From the NCBI RefSeq assembly GCF_034424525.1, contig NZ_CP139979.1, positions 434,001-498,000 of the forward strand: a DNA stretch of 64,000 bases. Direction: 5' to 3'. Shown here in pieces: positions 46,317-54,448 of this stretch. The position numbers and the translations under genes are program-made. Source of the stretch: Sphingobium yanoikuyae. GTDB lineage: Bacteria > Pseudomonadota > Alphaproteobacteria > Sphingomonadales > Sphingomonadaceae. Numbering within the stretch: position 1 is the first letter of the stretch; every line of letters begins with the position of its first letter. Below the pieces are notes generated by a model. The model was not told the origin of the DNA. It did not search any database and saw only the letters and a list, made by a program, of their open reading frames with translations.

Positions 46317-47057
46317 ATGCATTTTTCCCATTCCGATCGCGGCGCTGGGCGCCGGGGTTGCCGGCCGGGCCGGCACATGGATGACGCCATGGCCGATCGT
46401 GGTTGCGACCCGCGCGGCTTGGGCCATCGCGGTGAACGCGGCCATGGCCGCTTCTTCGGACCGGGCGGCTTTGGTCCCGAGGGCTTCGGGCGCGTTTTCG
46501 GCGGTGGTCGGGCCGGGGGCCGGGGCGGTCCGTTCGGTGAGGACAGCTTTGGTGACGGCCCCTTCGGCGGTGGCCGGGGCGGGCGTGGCGGCGGGCGCCG
46601 CCGGCTGTTCGGCAATGATGCGCTCAAGCTCATCCTGCTCAAGCTGATCGCCGATGCGCCGCGCCACGGCTATGACCTGATCCGCGAGATCGAGAGCCTG
46701 TCGGGATCTGTCTATGCGCCCAGTCCGGGTGTCGTCTATCCGACCCTGACCCTGCTGGCCGACATGGACCTGATCGCCGAGCAGCCCGGTGAAGGCAGCC
46801 GCAAGCTGTTCGCCATTACCGAGGCGGGCACCGCCCATCTGGCTGAGCATGAGGCCGGCGTTGCCGAGGTGATGGAGAAGCTGGCGCATCTGGCCCGCAA
46901 GGCCGAACGTAATGATGCTGCGCCGGTGCGCCGCGCGCTGCAGAATATGCGGGTGGCGATCCAGCATCGGCTTGAAAAGGAAGGCGCCGATTCCCAAACC
47001 ATGTTTGACGTCGCGGCCCTGATCGACGAGGCCGCCAGCAAGATCGAAAGGCTCTGA
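46317..47057 (+). CDS. PadR family repressor, YqjI-like
   Basis: A 246-residue regulator. The N-terminal ~95 residues are rich in Gly, Arg and His with two Cys (HFSHSDRGAGRRGCRPGRHMDD ... GGRGGRGGGRRRLFG). The PadR winged helix follows: LKLILLKLIADAPRHGYDLIREIESLSGSVYAPSPGVVYPTLTLLADMDLI, then a C-terminal helical dimer region. The arrangement, down to GYDLI..IE, SPGVVYPTL and the low-complexity metal-rich N-terminus, matches E. coli YqjI, a nickel-responsive repressor of an iron reductase gene. By analogy it senses nickel or iron and controls the divergent TonB receptor. ATG at 46317 follows AAAGAGAG. Confidence 0.85.
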   Translation: MHFSHSDRGAGRRGCRPGRHMDDAMADRGCDPRGLGHRGERGHGRFFGPGGFGPEGFGRVFGGGRAGGRGGPFGEDSFGDGPFGGGRGGRGGGRRRLFGNDALKLILLKLIADAPRHGYDLIREIESLSGSVYAPSPGVVYPTLTLLADMDLIAEQPGEGSRKLFAITEAGTAHLAEHEAGVAEVMEKLAHLARKAERNDAAPVRRALQNMRVAIQHRLEKEGADSQTMFDVAALIDEAASKIERL

Positions 47058-47061
47058 CCCC

Positions 47062-47340
47062 ATGACGCTGACCGCCACCGTGCCGACCACCCATGGCAGC
47101 CGTTACCTGCAGCAGCTGTGCAAGCATTGGAGCCACAAGTTCGAGACCAGCTTCGACGCGGACAAGGGCGAGATCGCCTTTCCGATGGGGCCGATCCACC
47201 TGAGTGCCGATGCCGAGCTGCTGACCGTGGTGCTGGAACCCAATGCGGACGCCGATGTCGAGAAGTTCAAGCAGGTCGTCGCCGACCATCTCGACCGCTT
47301 CGCCTTCCGCGAGGCGCCCTTGCCCTTCAACTGGGCCTGA
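47062..47340 (+). CDS. DUF2218 domain protein
   Basis: A 92-residue protein matching DUF2218 from end to end: TATVPTTHGSRYLQQLCKHWSHKFETSFDADKGEIAFPMGPIHLSADAELLTVVLEP ... VVADHLDRFAFREAPLPFNW. DUF2218 genes are often found with siderophore-interacting reductases, and this one follows the YqjI-like gene by four bases, supporting a role in iron handling. Biochemical function is not known. Confidence 0.9.
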   Translation: MTLTATVPTTHGSRYLQQLCKHWSHKFETSFDADKGEIAFPMGPIHLSADAELLTVVLEPNADADVEKFKQVVADHLDRFAFREAPLPFNWA

Positions 47341-47344
47341 GAGC

Positions 47345-47477
47345 CTGTTTGAAAAATCGCGAAAGAGCGATTTTTCAGCGCGGTTCCAGCCCGCTCCCCC
47401 ACCCAACCGCCCGACAGGATGACACTGGATCGGGTGGTTGGGTGGGGGAGCGGGCTGGAACCGGCTTTCTCAAACAG
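47345..47477. repeat. Nested inverted-repeat element
   Basis: Outer arms CTGTTTGA (47345-47352) and TCAAACAG (47470-47477) enclose a perfect 27-base inverted repeat (47382-47408 and 47436-47462, containing CCCGCTCCCCCACCCAACC). A separate inner hairpin lies at 47352-47375. The whole 133-base unit could fold into one structure and looks like a small non-autonomous mobile or REP/BIME-type element. Confidence 0.7.
47352..47375 (+). terminator. Terminator-like hairpin after DUF2218 gene
   Basis: AAAAATCGC (47352-47360) pairs with GCGATTTTT (47367-47375) around a six-base loop, 12 bases after the stop codon. The right arm ends in five T residues, preceded by a short GC core. Confidence 0.6.
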
Positions 47478-47492
47478 TCTTTGACATGCGAA

Positions 47493-47559
47493 AGGGGCCG
47501 GGTCTGCACGGCCCGGCCCCTTCCCTGGTAAGCTCCATGAGGACCGGCAACCCCGGTCC
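47493..47559. terminator. Two hairpins beyond the EF-hand gene
   Basis: AGGGGCCGGG (47493-47502) pairs with CCCGGCCCCT (47512-47521), and GGACCGG (47541-47547) pairs with CCGGTCC (47553-47559), the latter followed by TTCTTT on the plus strand. They separate the converging DUF2218 and EF-hand genes. Confidence 0.55.
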
Positions 47560-47568
47560 TTCTTTGTG

Positions 47569-48060
47569 TCAGCTATCGGTCTTGGCGCGCATGGCGGCCA
47601 TGCGGGCGTTGGTCGCCTGCACGTCGGCGGCGGTGACGATGCCGTCCTTGTCGGCATCCTGCTCCGCAAAGGCGCGCGCACCCGATGCGTCATATTCGGC
47701 CTGGGCCATCTTGCCGTCCTTGTCCTTGTCGAGGACGTTGAAGCGGACATGGGCCTGGCGGATCTGGCGCTGGCGCTCCTCGGTCTTCTTCTCTTCGGTC
47801 AGGCTCGATTCCGCGAGCTGCTTTTCGAGGCGGGCGGCATATTCGCCGACATATTCCTCCTCCGACACCCAGCCATCGCCATTGGCATCGGTCGCCTTGA
47901 AACGGGTGACGCGCACCGCGTCGAACTCGGCGCGGCTGACCTGGCCGTCATGGTTGCTGTCATAGTCGTGGACGAAGGCGCCGCCTTCATGCGGGGCGGC
48001 GAAGGCGGGCGTGCCGGCGGCGGCAACGACGGCGGCGATCAGGATGGAACGGGTGTTCAT
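47569..48060 (-). CDS. Secreted EF-hand calcium-binding protein
   Basis: A 163-residue exported protein with a signal peptide (SILIAAVVAAAGTPAFA). Four EF-hand loops are visible: DSNHDGQVSRAEF, DANGDGWVSEEEY, DKDKDGKMAQAEY and DADKDGIVTAADV. They form two pairs separated by a helix rich in Lys/Glu/Gln (EEKKTEERQRQIRQAHVRF). All loops keep the Asp at positions 1, 3 or 5 and a Gly at 6; the last has Asp in place of Glu at position 12. It follows the DUF4198 gene on the same strand by 17 bases, so it is co-transcribed. Periplasmic role unknown. Confidence 0.9.
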   Translation of the reverse strand: MNTRSILIAAVVAAAGTPAFAAPHEGGAFVHDYDSNHDGQVSRAEFDAVRVTRFKATDANGDGWVSEEEYVGEYAARLEKQLAESSLTEEKKTEERQRQIRQAHVRFNVLDKDKDGKMAQAEYDASGARAFAEQDADKDGIVTAADVQATNARMAAMRAKTDS

Positions 48061-48077
48061 GGTGTGTCTCCGGAATA

Positions 48078-48884
48078 TCAGGCGGCGTCGAAGGCCAGCG
48101 TGTAGGTGTAGCTGCGATAGGGTGTTTCCGACCCGGCCGGCGCGGCGCCGCGATGGCGGACCAGAATCAGGTAGGTGCCGGCATCGTCCGGCTTCAGGCT
48201 GAAGCGGCCCTGCGCGTCGCTCTTCGTCTCGGTCGCGACCTTGCGGCCGTCATGCACGCCGGCGCTGCGGAACAGGGTGACCTGCGTGGCGGGCAGGGGC
48301 TTGCCGTCGAACAGCAGCACGAAGCTGGCGTCGCTGCCCGACACGATGGCGTTGGGATGGGTGACCGGCTGGATTTCGAGGCCCGTGCCGACCGGCTTGA
48401 GCGCGGCCTGCGTCGTCTGGCCGCGGGTGACATAGGCGTCGGCCAGCGTCATGCTCTGCACCTCGACCTCCTGCGCGCCGGGCTTGGGATCGCCGCCCTC
48501 GCCGCGCATCACCCAGGCATCGCCGACGCGGAACATCTTGCCCTTGCGCCCGGCGCGCTGGCCGGTGGTGATGCGATAGGTGCCGTCCGTCTTCAGGTCG
48601 GCTTCGAACACCGACAGGTCGCGCAGATAGGTGACCGGGCCGGTGGTCGCCTGGCTGCCGTCCGGCGCGACCAGGTGAAAGGGCGCGTCGCGCATCGCGA
48701 CTTCGGGGACGAAGGCGTCCTCGGCAAAGGCCGAGGTGACGGTGACATGGTCGGCCTTTCCGGCGTCGAACAGGGTCGGCAGCACATAGGGCATATGCGC
48801 CTGGGCAGCGGTGGCGCCGGCCAATAGCAGCACAGGCAAGGCGGCGGCGAACAGGGCGTTCACCGGGCGGCGATGGTTGGACAA
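48078..48884 (-). CDS. DUF4198 family periplasmic protein
   Basis: A 268-residue exported protein: signal peptide ending ATAAQAHMPYVLP, and the HxPY motif directly after cleavage is typical of DUF4198. A beta-rich body follows with VTVTSAFAEDAFVPEVAMR and a C-terminal Ig-like part SDAQGRFSLKPDDAGTYLILVRHRGAAP. The start appears to be a TTG at 48882-48884 with AAGGGG upstream; no ATG suits. DUF4198 proteins occur beside metal transport genes. It shares a promoter region with the divergent TonB receptor, where a Fur-box-like site lies, so iron control is likely. Confidence 0.85.
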   Translation of the reverse strand: MSNHRRPVNALFAAALPVLLLAGATAAQAHMPYVLPTLFDAGKADHVTVTSAFAEDAFVPEVAMRDAPFHLVAPDGSQATTGPVTYLRDLSVFEADLKTDGTYRITTGQRAGRKGKMFRVGDAWVMRGEGGDPKPGAQEVEVQSMTLADAYVTRGQTTQAALKPVGTGLEIQPVTHPNAIVSGSDASFVLLFDGKPLPATQVTLFRSAGVHDGRKVATETKSDAQGRFSLKPDDAGTYLILVRHRGAAPAGSETPYRSYTYTLAFDAA

Positions 48885-48926
48885 TGGGGTTCCCCTTGGT
48901 TTCGTTACGCTCCTCTATAATATATA

Positions 48927-48944
48927 GTGAGAATCACTTGCAAT
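48927..48944. promoter_or_regulatory. Fur-box-like site
   Basis: GTGAGAATCACTTGCAAT contains TGAGAATCACTTGCAA, which differs at two positions from TGAGAATCATTCGCAA, the pattern I associate with iron-regulated receptor genes in sphingomonads. It is centred about 80 bases before the receptor start and 50 bases before the DUF4198 start. Confidence 0.6.
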
Positions 48945-49017
48945 AGCATTTAATGCCGGTAGAGAGCGGCCAACCCGGCGCGTGATGCGCCGCAACAATG
49001 ATACGGGGGCATTTCTC

Positions 49018-51111
49018 ATGACCAAGTCCAAGACCCTGCTGCTGCTGGGCACCGCGCTGATTGCACTGCCTTTGCCGGCAATGGCCCAGGCGCAGAGTGA
49101 CGACATTGCGGTGGCGAGCGATTCGCAGTTCGCGCTCGACCGGATGATCATCTCCGCTGGCGTCGAGAAGGTCGCGCTGGACACGCCGCAGGCGGTGACC
49201 GCGCTGGACCAGGAGGATATCGACCAGTTGCAGGCGACGACGATCGGCGACCTGCTGGAAGGGATGCCCGGCGTCAATGTGCAGGGCGGCGTCGGCCAGC
49301 TCGGCCAGGGCTTCAACATTCGCGGCATGGGCACGGCGATCGGCGACAGCGACAACCGCATCCTGATGACGGTCGATGGCGTCACCAAATTCTACGAACA
49401 ATATCGCATGGGCGCCTTCTTCAGCGAGCCCGAACTCTACAAGCGGGTCGAGGTGCTGCGCGGCCCGGCATCCTCCACCCTCTATGGCGCGGGCGCGCTG
49501 GCGGGCGTGATCAACTTCACTACCAAGGATGCGTCGGACTTCCTGCGCGACGGCGACAAGCTGGCCGTGCGGTTGAAGGGAGCGACCGAAACCAATGCGC
49601 AGGGCCATACCCTGTCGGGCATCGTCGCGACCGAGCCGGTCGACGGCGTCGAACTGCTGGGCAGCTATAATTATCGCCGCACCGACGATTACAAGAGCGG
49701 CAATGGCGACACCGTCGCTGCCTCCGCCACCGAATCCGACAGCTGGCTGGTCAAGGGCCGGGTCGCGATCGGCGGCAACAAGAAGCATGCGATCTGGGCG
49801 TCCTACCAGGACTGGATCAGCGACGCGCCGCAGGTCTATGACCAGATTTCGGCCGCCACCGGCAGCTCGCTGATGCGCCGCCGGGTCCACGACAAGACCG
49901 CCGTGCTGGGCTATGTGAACGACTTTAACGGCAGCAAATTCTTCAATGTCGAGGCGCAGGTCGCCTATTCGCTGTCCAAGGTCCACCAGACCGAGACGAC
50001 CTTCCTGGGCGCGAACCTGGAATATTCCGATTTCTCCTATGAAAGCTGGCAGGCCAAGGTCCAGAATACCAGCGAGTTCGCCATGGGCGGCGACTGGACG
50101 ACCTTCCTGATCCTGGGCGGCCAATGGAGCACGCAGGAACGGCGCAACCCGCGCGTCAATTTCGACGGCACGGTGACGCCGGGCGCGGGCACCCATCCCG
50201 AAGGCGACATGGACCGCTATGGCCTGTTCGGTCAGTTGGAGATCGTCTGGTCCGACAAGCTGACCATCATGCCGGGCGTGCGCGTCGACTGGACCCGCCT
50301 GACGCCGGGCGACACGGTGGTCGGCGGCACCGTCCTGACCGACAAGGTGAAGGATAGCGGCGTGTCGCCCAAGCTCGCCGCGCTCTACAATATCACGCCC
50401 TGGTTCGGCCTGTTCGGTTCGGTCGCGCGCACCGTGCGCATGCCCAATATCGACGAAATCTTCACCCGCAGTGCGACCCGGCCGAACAATCCGGACCTGA
50501 AGCCCGAGAAATCGGACAATTATGAAGCCGGCTTCACTTTGTCCTTCGACGATATGCTGGGCAAGAATGACCGCTTCCGCGCGAAGACCACCCTGTTCCA
50601 GAACGACGTCAAGGATCTGATCGTCAACGTCTCGGCCGCGGCGGGCACGCCCTATTTCCAGAATATCAACCGCTCGCGCTTCAAGGGCATCGAGCTGGAG
50701 GCCGAATATGGCATGGGCGGCTTCTATGCGCGCGGCAATGCCAGCTTCATCGATGGCAAGAACCGGCTGACCGGCGATTATCTCAACACCATCCCGGCGA
50801 ACGACTATCGCCTGACGCTGGGCTATAATGATGTGGCGAGCGGCCTGTCGGGCGGCTGGACCGGCGAATTTGCCGAGCGGCAGGACAAGGTGACGCCGGG
50901 CAGCTTCGCCTCGGCCGGGTCGGGCCTGGCGACGCCGGGCTACAGCGTCCACAACCTGTTCTTCGCCTTCAAGCCGCAGGGTGGCGTGGCCAAGGGCTTC
51001 GAATTCCGCATCGCCATGGATAATATCTTCGACAAGCAATATCGCCGCCATCTGTCGTCGCTCGCCGCCGAGGGACAGAGCTTCCGCTTCACCGTGGCGA
51101 ACACCTTCTGA
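49018..51111 (+). CDS. TonB-dependent receptor, probably iron-chelate
   Basis: A 697-residue outer-membrane receptor with signal peptide (TLLLLGTALIALPLPAMAQ). The plug domain contains VALDTPQAVTALDQEDIDQLQATTIGDLLEGMPGVNVQGG, RGMGTAIGDSDNRILMTVDG and VEVLRGPASSTLYGAGALAGVINFTTKD. The barrel ends AAEGQSFRFTVANTF with the terminal Phe. Heme/hemoglobin-type receptors share the DNRILMTVDG-like segment. It is followed after four bases by a tonB-like gene and preceded by a Fur-box-like site, which makes it an iron-regulated uptake unit. Confidence 0.93.
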   Translation: MTKSKTLLLLGTALIALPLPAMAQAQSDDIAVASDSQFALDRMIISAGVEKVALDTPQAVTALDQEDIDQLQATTIGDLLEGMPGVNVQGGVGQLGQGFNIRGMGTAIGDSDNRILMTVDGVTKFYEQYRMGAFFSEPELYKRVEVLRGPASSTLYGAGALAGVINFTTKDASDFLRDGDKLAVRLKGATETNAQGHTLSGIVATEPVDGVELLGSYNYRRTDDYKSGNGDTVAASATESDSWLVKGRVAIGGNKKHAIWASYQDWISDAPQVYDQISAATGSSLMRRRVHDKTAVLGYVNDFNGSKFFNVEAQVAYSLSKVHQTETTFLGANLEYSDFSYESWQAKVQNTSEFAMGGDWTTFLILGGQWSTQERRNPRVNFDGTVTPGAGTHPEGDMDRYGLFGQLEIVWSDKLTIMPGVRVDWTRLTPGDTVVGGTVLTDKVKDSGVSPKLAALYNITPWFGLFGSVARTVRMPNIDEIFTRSATRPNNPDLKPEKSDNYEAGFTLSFDDMLGKNDRFRAKTTLFQNDVKDLIVNVSAAAGTPYFQNINRSRFKGIELEAEYGMGGFYARGNASFIDGKNRLTGDYLNTIPANDYRLTLGYNDVASGLSGGWTGEFAERQDKVTPGSFASAGSGLATPGYSVHNLFFAFKPQGGVAKGFEFRIAMDNIFDKQYRRHLSSLAAEGQSFRFTVANTF

Positions 51112-51115
51112 CGCC

Positions 51116-51883
51116 ATGACGGGCGTGCGGCGTCCCTTTCGCGTCACGGGGCCGGCGGCGGCCTCGCTCGGGATCAACGCGCTGCTGATCGCGGCGCTGC
51201 TGAACCTGGGCATGGGCCGCGCGCCGAAGCGCGAGGAGGGGGCTGCACTGACCGTCATGTCGCTGGCGGCGCTGAAGGGCGTGGAGCAGGGGGCGGAACA
51301 GGCCGAGGCGGCGGAGGCGACGGCGCAGCCCGAAGCTCCGGTGCCGACGCAGGCGCCGCCCCCAACGCCGGTCAGCCCGCCGCAGCCGGTGCCGCCGCCG
51401 ATGGTGGCGATCCCTTCCGCATTGTCGCTGCCCGTCGCGGTGGCGCCGGCTGCTCCGTCCACGCCGGCGGCCGCAGCGGCGCCGTCGCCGCAGGCCGCGG
51501 CCAGGGCGGCGCCAGTCATGGCCGCCAGCGCCGGCGCGCCGCCGGCCCGGCGCGGCATTGCCGACGGGCTGGACGCCAACGCCCCGGCCGGCAACAGCCG
51601 CGCCTATGCCGCGCGGGTGCGTTCCTGGCTCTATGCCCACAAAATTTATCCCCGCCGCGCCAAGATGCGGCATGAGGAAGGGGTGGTGAAGGTCCGCTTC
51701 GTGATCGACCGCGCCGGCATGCTGATCGAAGGGCGGGTGATCAGCAGTTCCGGCCGCGCCTCGCTCGACGAGGAGGCTGCCGCCATGCTGCACCGCGCCT
51801 CGCCCTATCCCAAGGCCCCGTCCGACATATCCGGCGACCGCATCGAATTCACCGCGCCGGTGGAGTTCGTGCTGCCGGTGTAG
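51116..51883 (+). CDS. TonB family energy transducer
   Basis: A 255-residue protein with an N-terminal membrane anchor (about residues 12-30, AASLGINALLIAALLNLGMG) and a long Pro/Ala-rich spacer (PVPTQAPPPTPVSPPQPVPPPM) to cross the periplasm. The C-terminal TonB domain reads YAARVRSWLYAHKIYPRRAKMRHEEGVVKVRFVIDRAGMLIEGRVISSSGRASLDEEAAAMLHRASPYPKAP. It follows the receptor by four bases, so it is probably a dedicated TonB for it. No exbB/exbD is in the window. Confidence 0.92.
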   Translation: MTGVRRPFRVTGPAAASLGINALLIAALLNLGMGRAPKREEGAALTVMSLAALKGVEQGAEQAEAAEATAQPEAPVPTQAPPPTPVSPPQPVPPPMVAIPSALSLPVAVAPAAPSTPAAAAAPSPQAAARAAPVMAASAGAPPARRGIADGLDANAPAGNSRAYAARVRSWLYAHKIYPRRAKMRHEEGVVKVRFVIDRAGMLIEGRVISSSGRASLDEEAAAMLHRASPYPKAPSDISGDRIEFTAPVEFVLPV

Positions 51884-52208
51884 CGGGGGGGATGGTCTGA
51901 GAGCGACCAGAAGCGGGCCTTGCCTTTCCACACCCTCACTATTCTTGTCTGCGGCTCCGGGCGAAACGATCCCGTACAGCGATGCGAAGAGGCAGACGAA
52001 AGCAACGGCCGGAGCTGTCCCGGCATCAATCGCCCACTCATCCCGGCAGCCATCATGACTGATCGATAGCGCCATATTGCGCCCCGATGCACATTTTGCA
52101 TCAGTTCGTTTCCGAATCGTTGCATTTGCAAATCAATCGCATTAAAGCGCCGCCCCAACATCCAGGGCGCCATGTTCAGGGCATGGCGAAATATGGGGGA
52201 AGTGCCTT
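51884..52208 (+). other. Region upstream of siderophore receptor
   Basis: A 325-base stretch without a gene I can support. It holds a small inverted repeat GATGCA...TGCATC (52086-52102) and a Fur-box-like site (52127-52142). The first 200 bases show nothing. Confidence 0.45.
52127..52142. promoter_or_regulatory. Weak Fur-box-like site
   Basis: TGCAAATCAATCGCAT matches TGAGAATCATTCGCAA at 12 of 16 positions and lies 66 bases before the siderophore receptor start. Confidence 0.4.
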
Positions 52209-54380
52209 ATGTCCTTTGCATCGAAGAAGAATTTCGTCCGCTACGGCGCGGCGTCGATCGCTGCCTGCTTGCTGCTGGCTACCACCAGCGCCCAGGCCCA
52301 GGCGCCAGCGGACGAGCCTGATGCAAACGCGCCCGCCCCGGACTCCATCGTCGTTACCGGCCAGAATGAGACCAACGGCCTCAACCTCACCACCCGCGAA
52401 ACGCCCCAGTCGGTCACCAGCCTCGACAGTCTACGCATGCAGGAACAGGGGCTGACCGACATTTCCGAAGTGATGCAGCAGATCGTCGGCATCCAGACCA
52501 ACCGCTCCAGCGCGCTCGGCACCGACGGCACCAACTATACCGCGCGCGGCTTTGCGGTGCAGAATTATCTGGTCGACGGCGTCGCCCGCCCGTCCAACAT
52601 CTATGGCTTCACCGAAGATACCGCCGACATGATCGCCTATGACCGGATAGAGGTGATCCGCGGTTCGGCCGGCATGATGACCGGCACCGGCGAGCCATCG
52701 GCGGCGATCAACATGATCCGCAAGCGCCCCGGCGCGGATCTTAGCGCCACAGTCGCGGCGACCATCGGCTCCTGGGACAAGTACCGGCTGGAAGGTGATA
52801 TCGGCGGCGCGCTGACCGCCAGCGGCCATATCCGCGCCCGCGTCGCCGGCGCGTGGCAGGATAATGATACTTTCATCGACCGCGAACATGCCAAGCGCCA
52901 GGCGCTCTATGGCGTGATCGAGGCCGATCTTGGCCCGAATACCCTGCTGACCGCTGGCGTCGAATATCAGAATTTCCGCAACGAAGGCGCCTCGCGCGGC
53001 GGCGTGCCGCTCTTCTTCACCGACGGCACGAAGACTGATTTTGCCCGCTCCACCAATGGCGGTGCCGACTGGTCCGACTTCCGCCGCAAGAGCGTCAACA
53101 TCTTCGCCTCGATCGCCCATGATTTCGACGCCAACTGGCATTTGCAGGTCGATGCCGAGCACAAGTCCGGCTCCTATGACGAGACGATCGGCTATTATTT
53201 CGGCACCGCGATCGACAAGGAAACCGGTGACGGCGGCACCTTCTACGCCACCCGCTGGGCGTCGGACCTGACGCTCGACGCGGTCTATGCCAATCTGCGT
53301 GGCGCGTTCGAGGCGCTGGGCCAGGAACAGCATGTCGCCCTGACGCTTAGCCACACCCGTTTCGACGATGACCAGACGCCCTATCCCGGCTGGTGGGGTG
53401 GCAGCGACTATATGTATCCGATCAATGCCTATAGCTATTTCCCGACCGGCGACGTGGCCAAGCCCGACCTGACGCCATCGGGCGGCACCGCGGGCAACCG
53501 GATCGAGACGAGTTCGATCGCCGGTGTTGCCCGGCTGAAGCCGATCGGCCCGCTCTCGATCATCGCCGGCGGCCGCCTCACCTGGTGGAAGCAGGACAGC
53601 TATTCCCAGGACGTCACCGGCCCCAAGGTTTGGACCCCGGTGGTCGATGAAAAGGCGGTCTTCACCCCCTATGCCGGCCTGGTGCTGGACTTTACCAAGA
53701 CCCTCTCGGCCTATGTCAGCTATGCCAGCGTGTTCACGCCGCAAACCTCGCGCACGGTCGATGGCGACGTCATCGCCCCGCTCGAAGGCAATACCTATGA
53801 AGCCGGCCTCAAGGCCGACTTCCTTGATGGCCGCCTCAGCGCTACCGCGGCCGTGTTCAAGATGCAGCAGGATAATTATGCCCTGGCCGACGGCCCCGGC
53901 ATTTTTGCGCCCGATGGCAGTTCGGCCTATCATGCGGTGTCGGGCATGAAGTCGTCGGGCTTCGAACTGGAGGTGAAGGGCGAAATCCTGCCCGGCTGGC
54001 GTATCGCCGGCGGCTTTGCCAACGCCCGTGCGGAAGATCGCGACGGCGTGCGCCAGATGCCGCAGATCGCGAAGAACAGCTTCAAGATGTTCAGTGCCTA
54101 TACACTGCCCGGCCAGTTCAGCGCGCTGACGATCGGTGGCAATGTCGAGTGGCAGGGCAAGACCACGGCCGATGGCGAAGGACCGAACGGCGAAACCTAC
54201 AGCCAGGGTAGCCTGGCGGTGGTCGACCTGCTGGCCAATTATCGCTTCACCGACCATCTCTCGCTGTCGGTCCATGTCGAGAATATCTTCGACAAGACCT
54301 ATTATTCGGGCCTCTATCTCGGCAGCGCCCGCTACGGCGAACCCCGCGCCGTCAAATTCACCCTGCGCGGCACGCTGTAG
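52209..54380 (+). CDS. TonB-dependent siderophore receptor
   Basis: A 723-residue receptor: signal peptide (SIAACLLLATTSAQAQA), a short linker and a plug domain with LNLTTRETPQSVTSLDSLRMQEQGLTDISEVMQQIVGI, GFAVQNYLVDGVARPSNIYGF and YDRIEVIRGSAGMMTGTGEPSAAINMIRKRP. The TRETPQSV segment and the RGxxGLMxGxGxPSxxxNxIRKRP plug motif are typical of ferric-siderophore receptors of the FpvA/FhuE kind. The barrel ends YGEPRAVKFTLRGTL. Leu replaces the usual terminal Phe. The ATG has GGGGGAAG before it. Ligand unknown. Confidence 0.92.
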   Translation: MSFASKKNFVRYGAASIAACLLLATTSAQAQAPADEPDANAPAPDSIVVTGQNETNGLNLTTRETPQSVTSLDSLRMQEQGLTDISEVMQQIVGIQTNRSSALGTDGTNYTARGFAVQNYLVDGVARPSNIYGFTEDTADMIAYDRIEVIRGSAGMMTGTGEPSAAINMIRKRPGADLSATVAATIGSWDKYRLEGDIGGALTASGHIRARVAGAWQDNDTFIDREHAKRQALYGVIEADLGPNTLLTAGVEYQNFRNEGASRGGVPLFFTDGTKTDFARSTNGGADWSDFRRKSVNIFASIAHDFDANWHLQVDAEHKSGSYDETIGYYFGTAIDKETGDGGTFYATRWASDLTLDAVYANLRGAFEALGQEQHVALTLSHTRFDDDQTPYPGWWGGSDYMYPINAYSYFPTGDVAKPDLTPSGGTAGNRIETSSIAGVARLKPIGPLSIIAGGRLTWWKQDSYSQDVTGPKVWTPVVDEKAVFTPYAGLVLDFTKTLSAYVSYASVFTPQTSRTVDGDVIAPLEGNTYEAGLKADFLDGRLSATAAVFKMQQDNYALADGPGIFAPDGSSAYHAVSGMKSSGFELEVKGEILPGWRIAGGFANARAEDRDGVRQMPQIAKNSFKMFSAYTLPGQFSALTIGGNVEWQGKTTADGEGPNGETYSQGSLAVVDLLANYRFTDHLSLSVHVENIFDKTYYSGLYLGSARYGEPRAVKFTLRGTL

Positions 54381-54400
54381 GGATCTGGCAGCGCCGTCTT

Positions 54401-54437
54401 CACCCGGCTTGCCTCCGCTGGCGGGACAAGCCGGGTG
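54401..54437. terminator. Bidirectional terminator
   Basis: CACCCGGCTTG (54401-54411) is perfectly inverted at 54427-54437. It separates the convergent siderophore receptor and DUF885 genes. Confidence 0.65.
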
Positions 54438-54448
54438 CGTAGGGCGGT

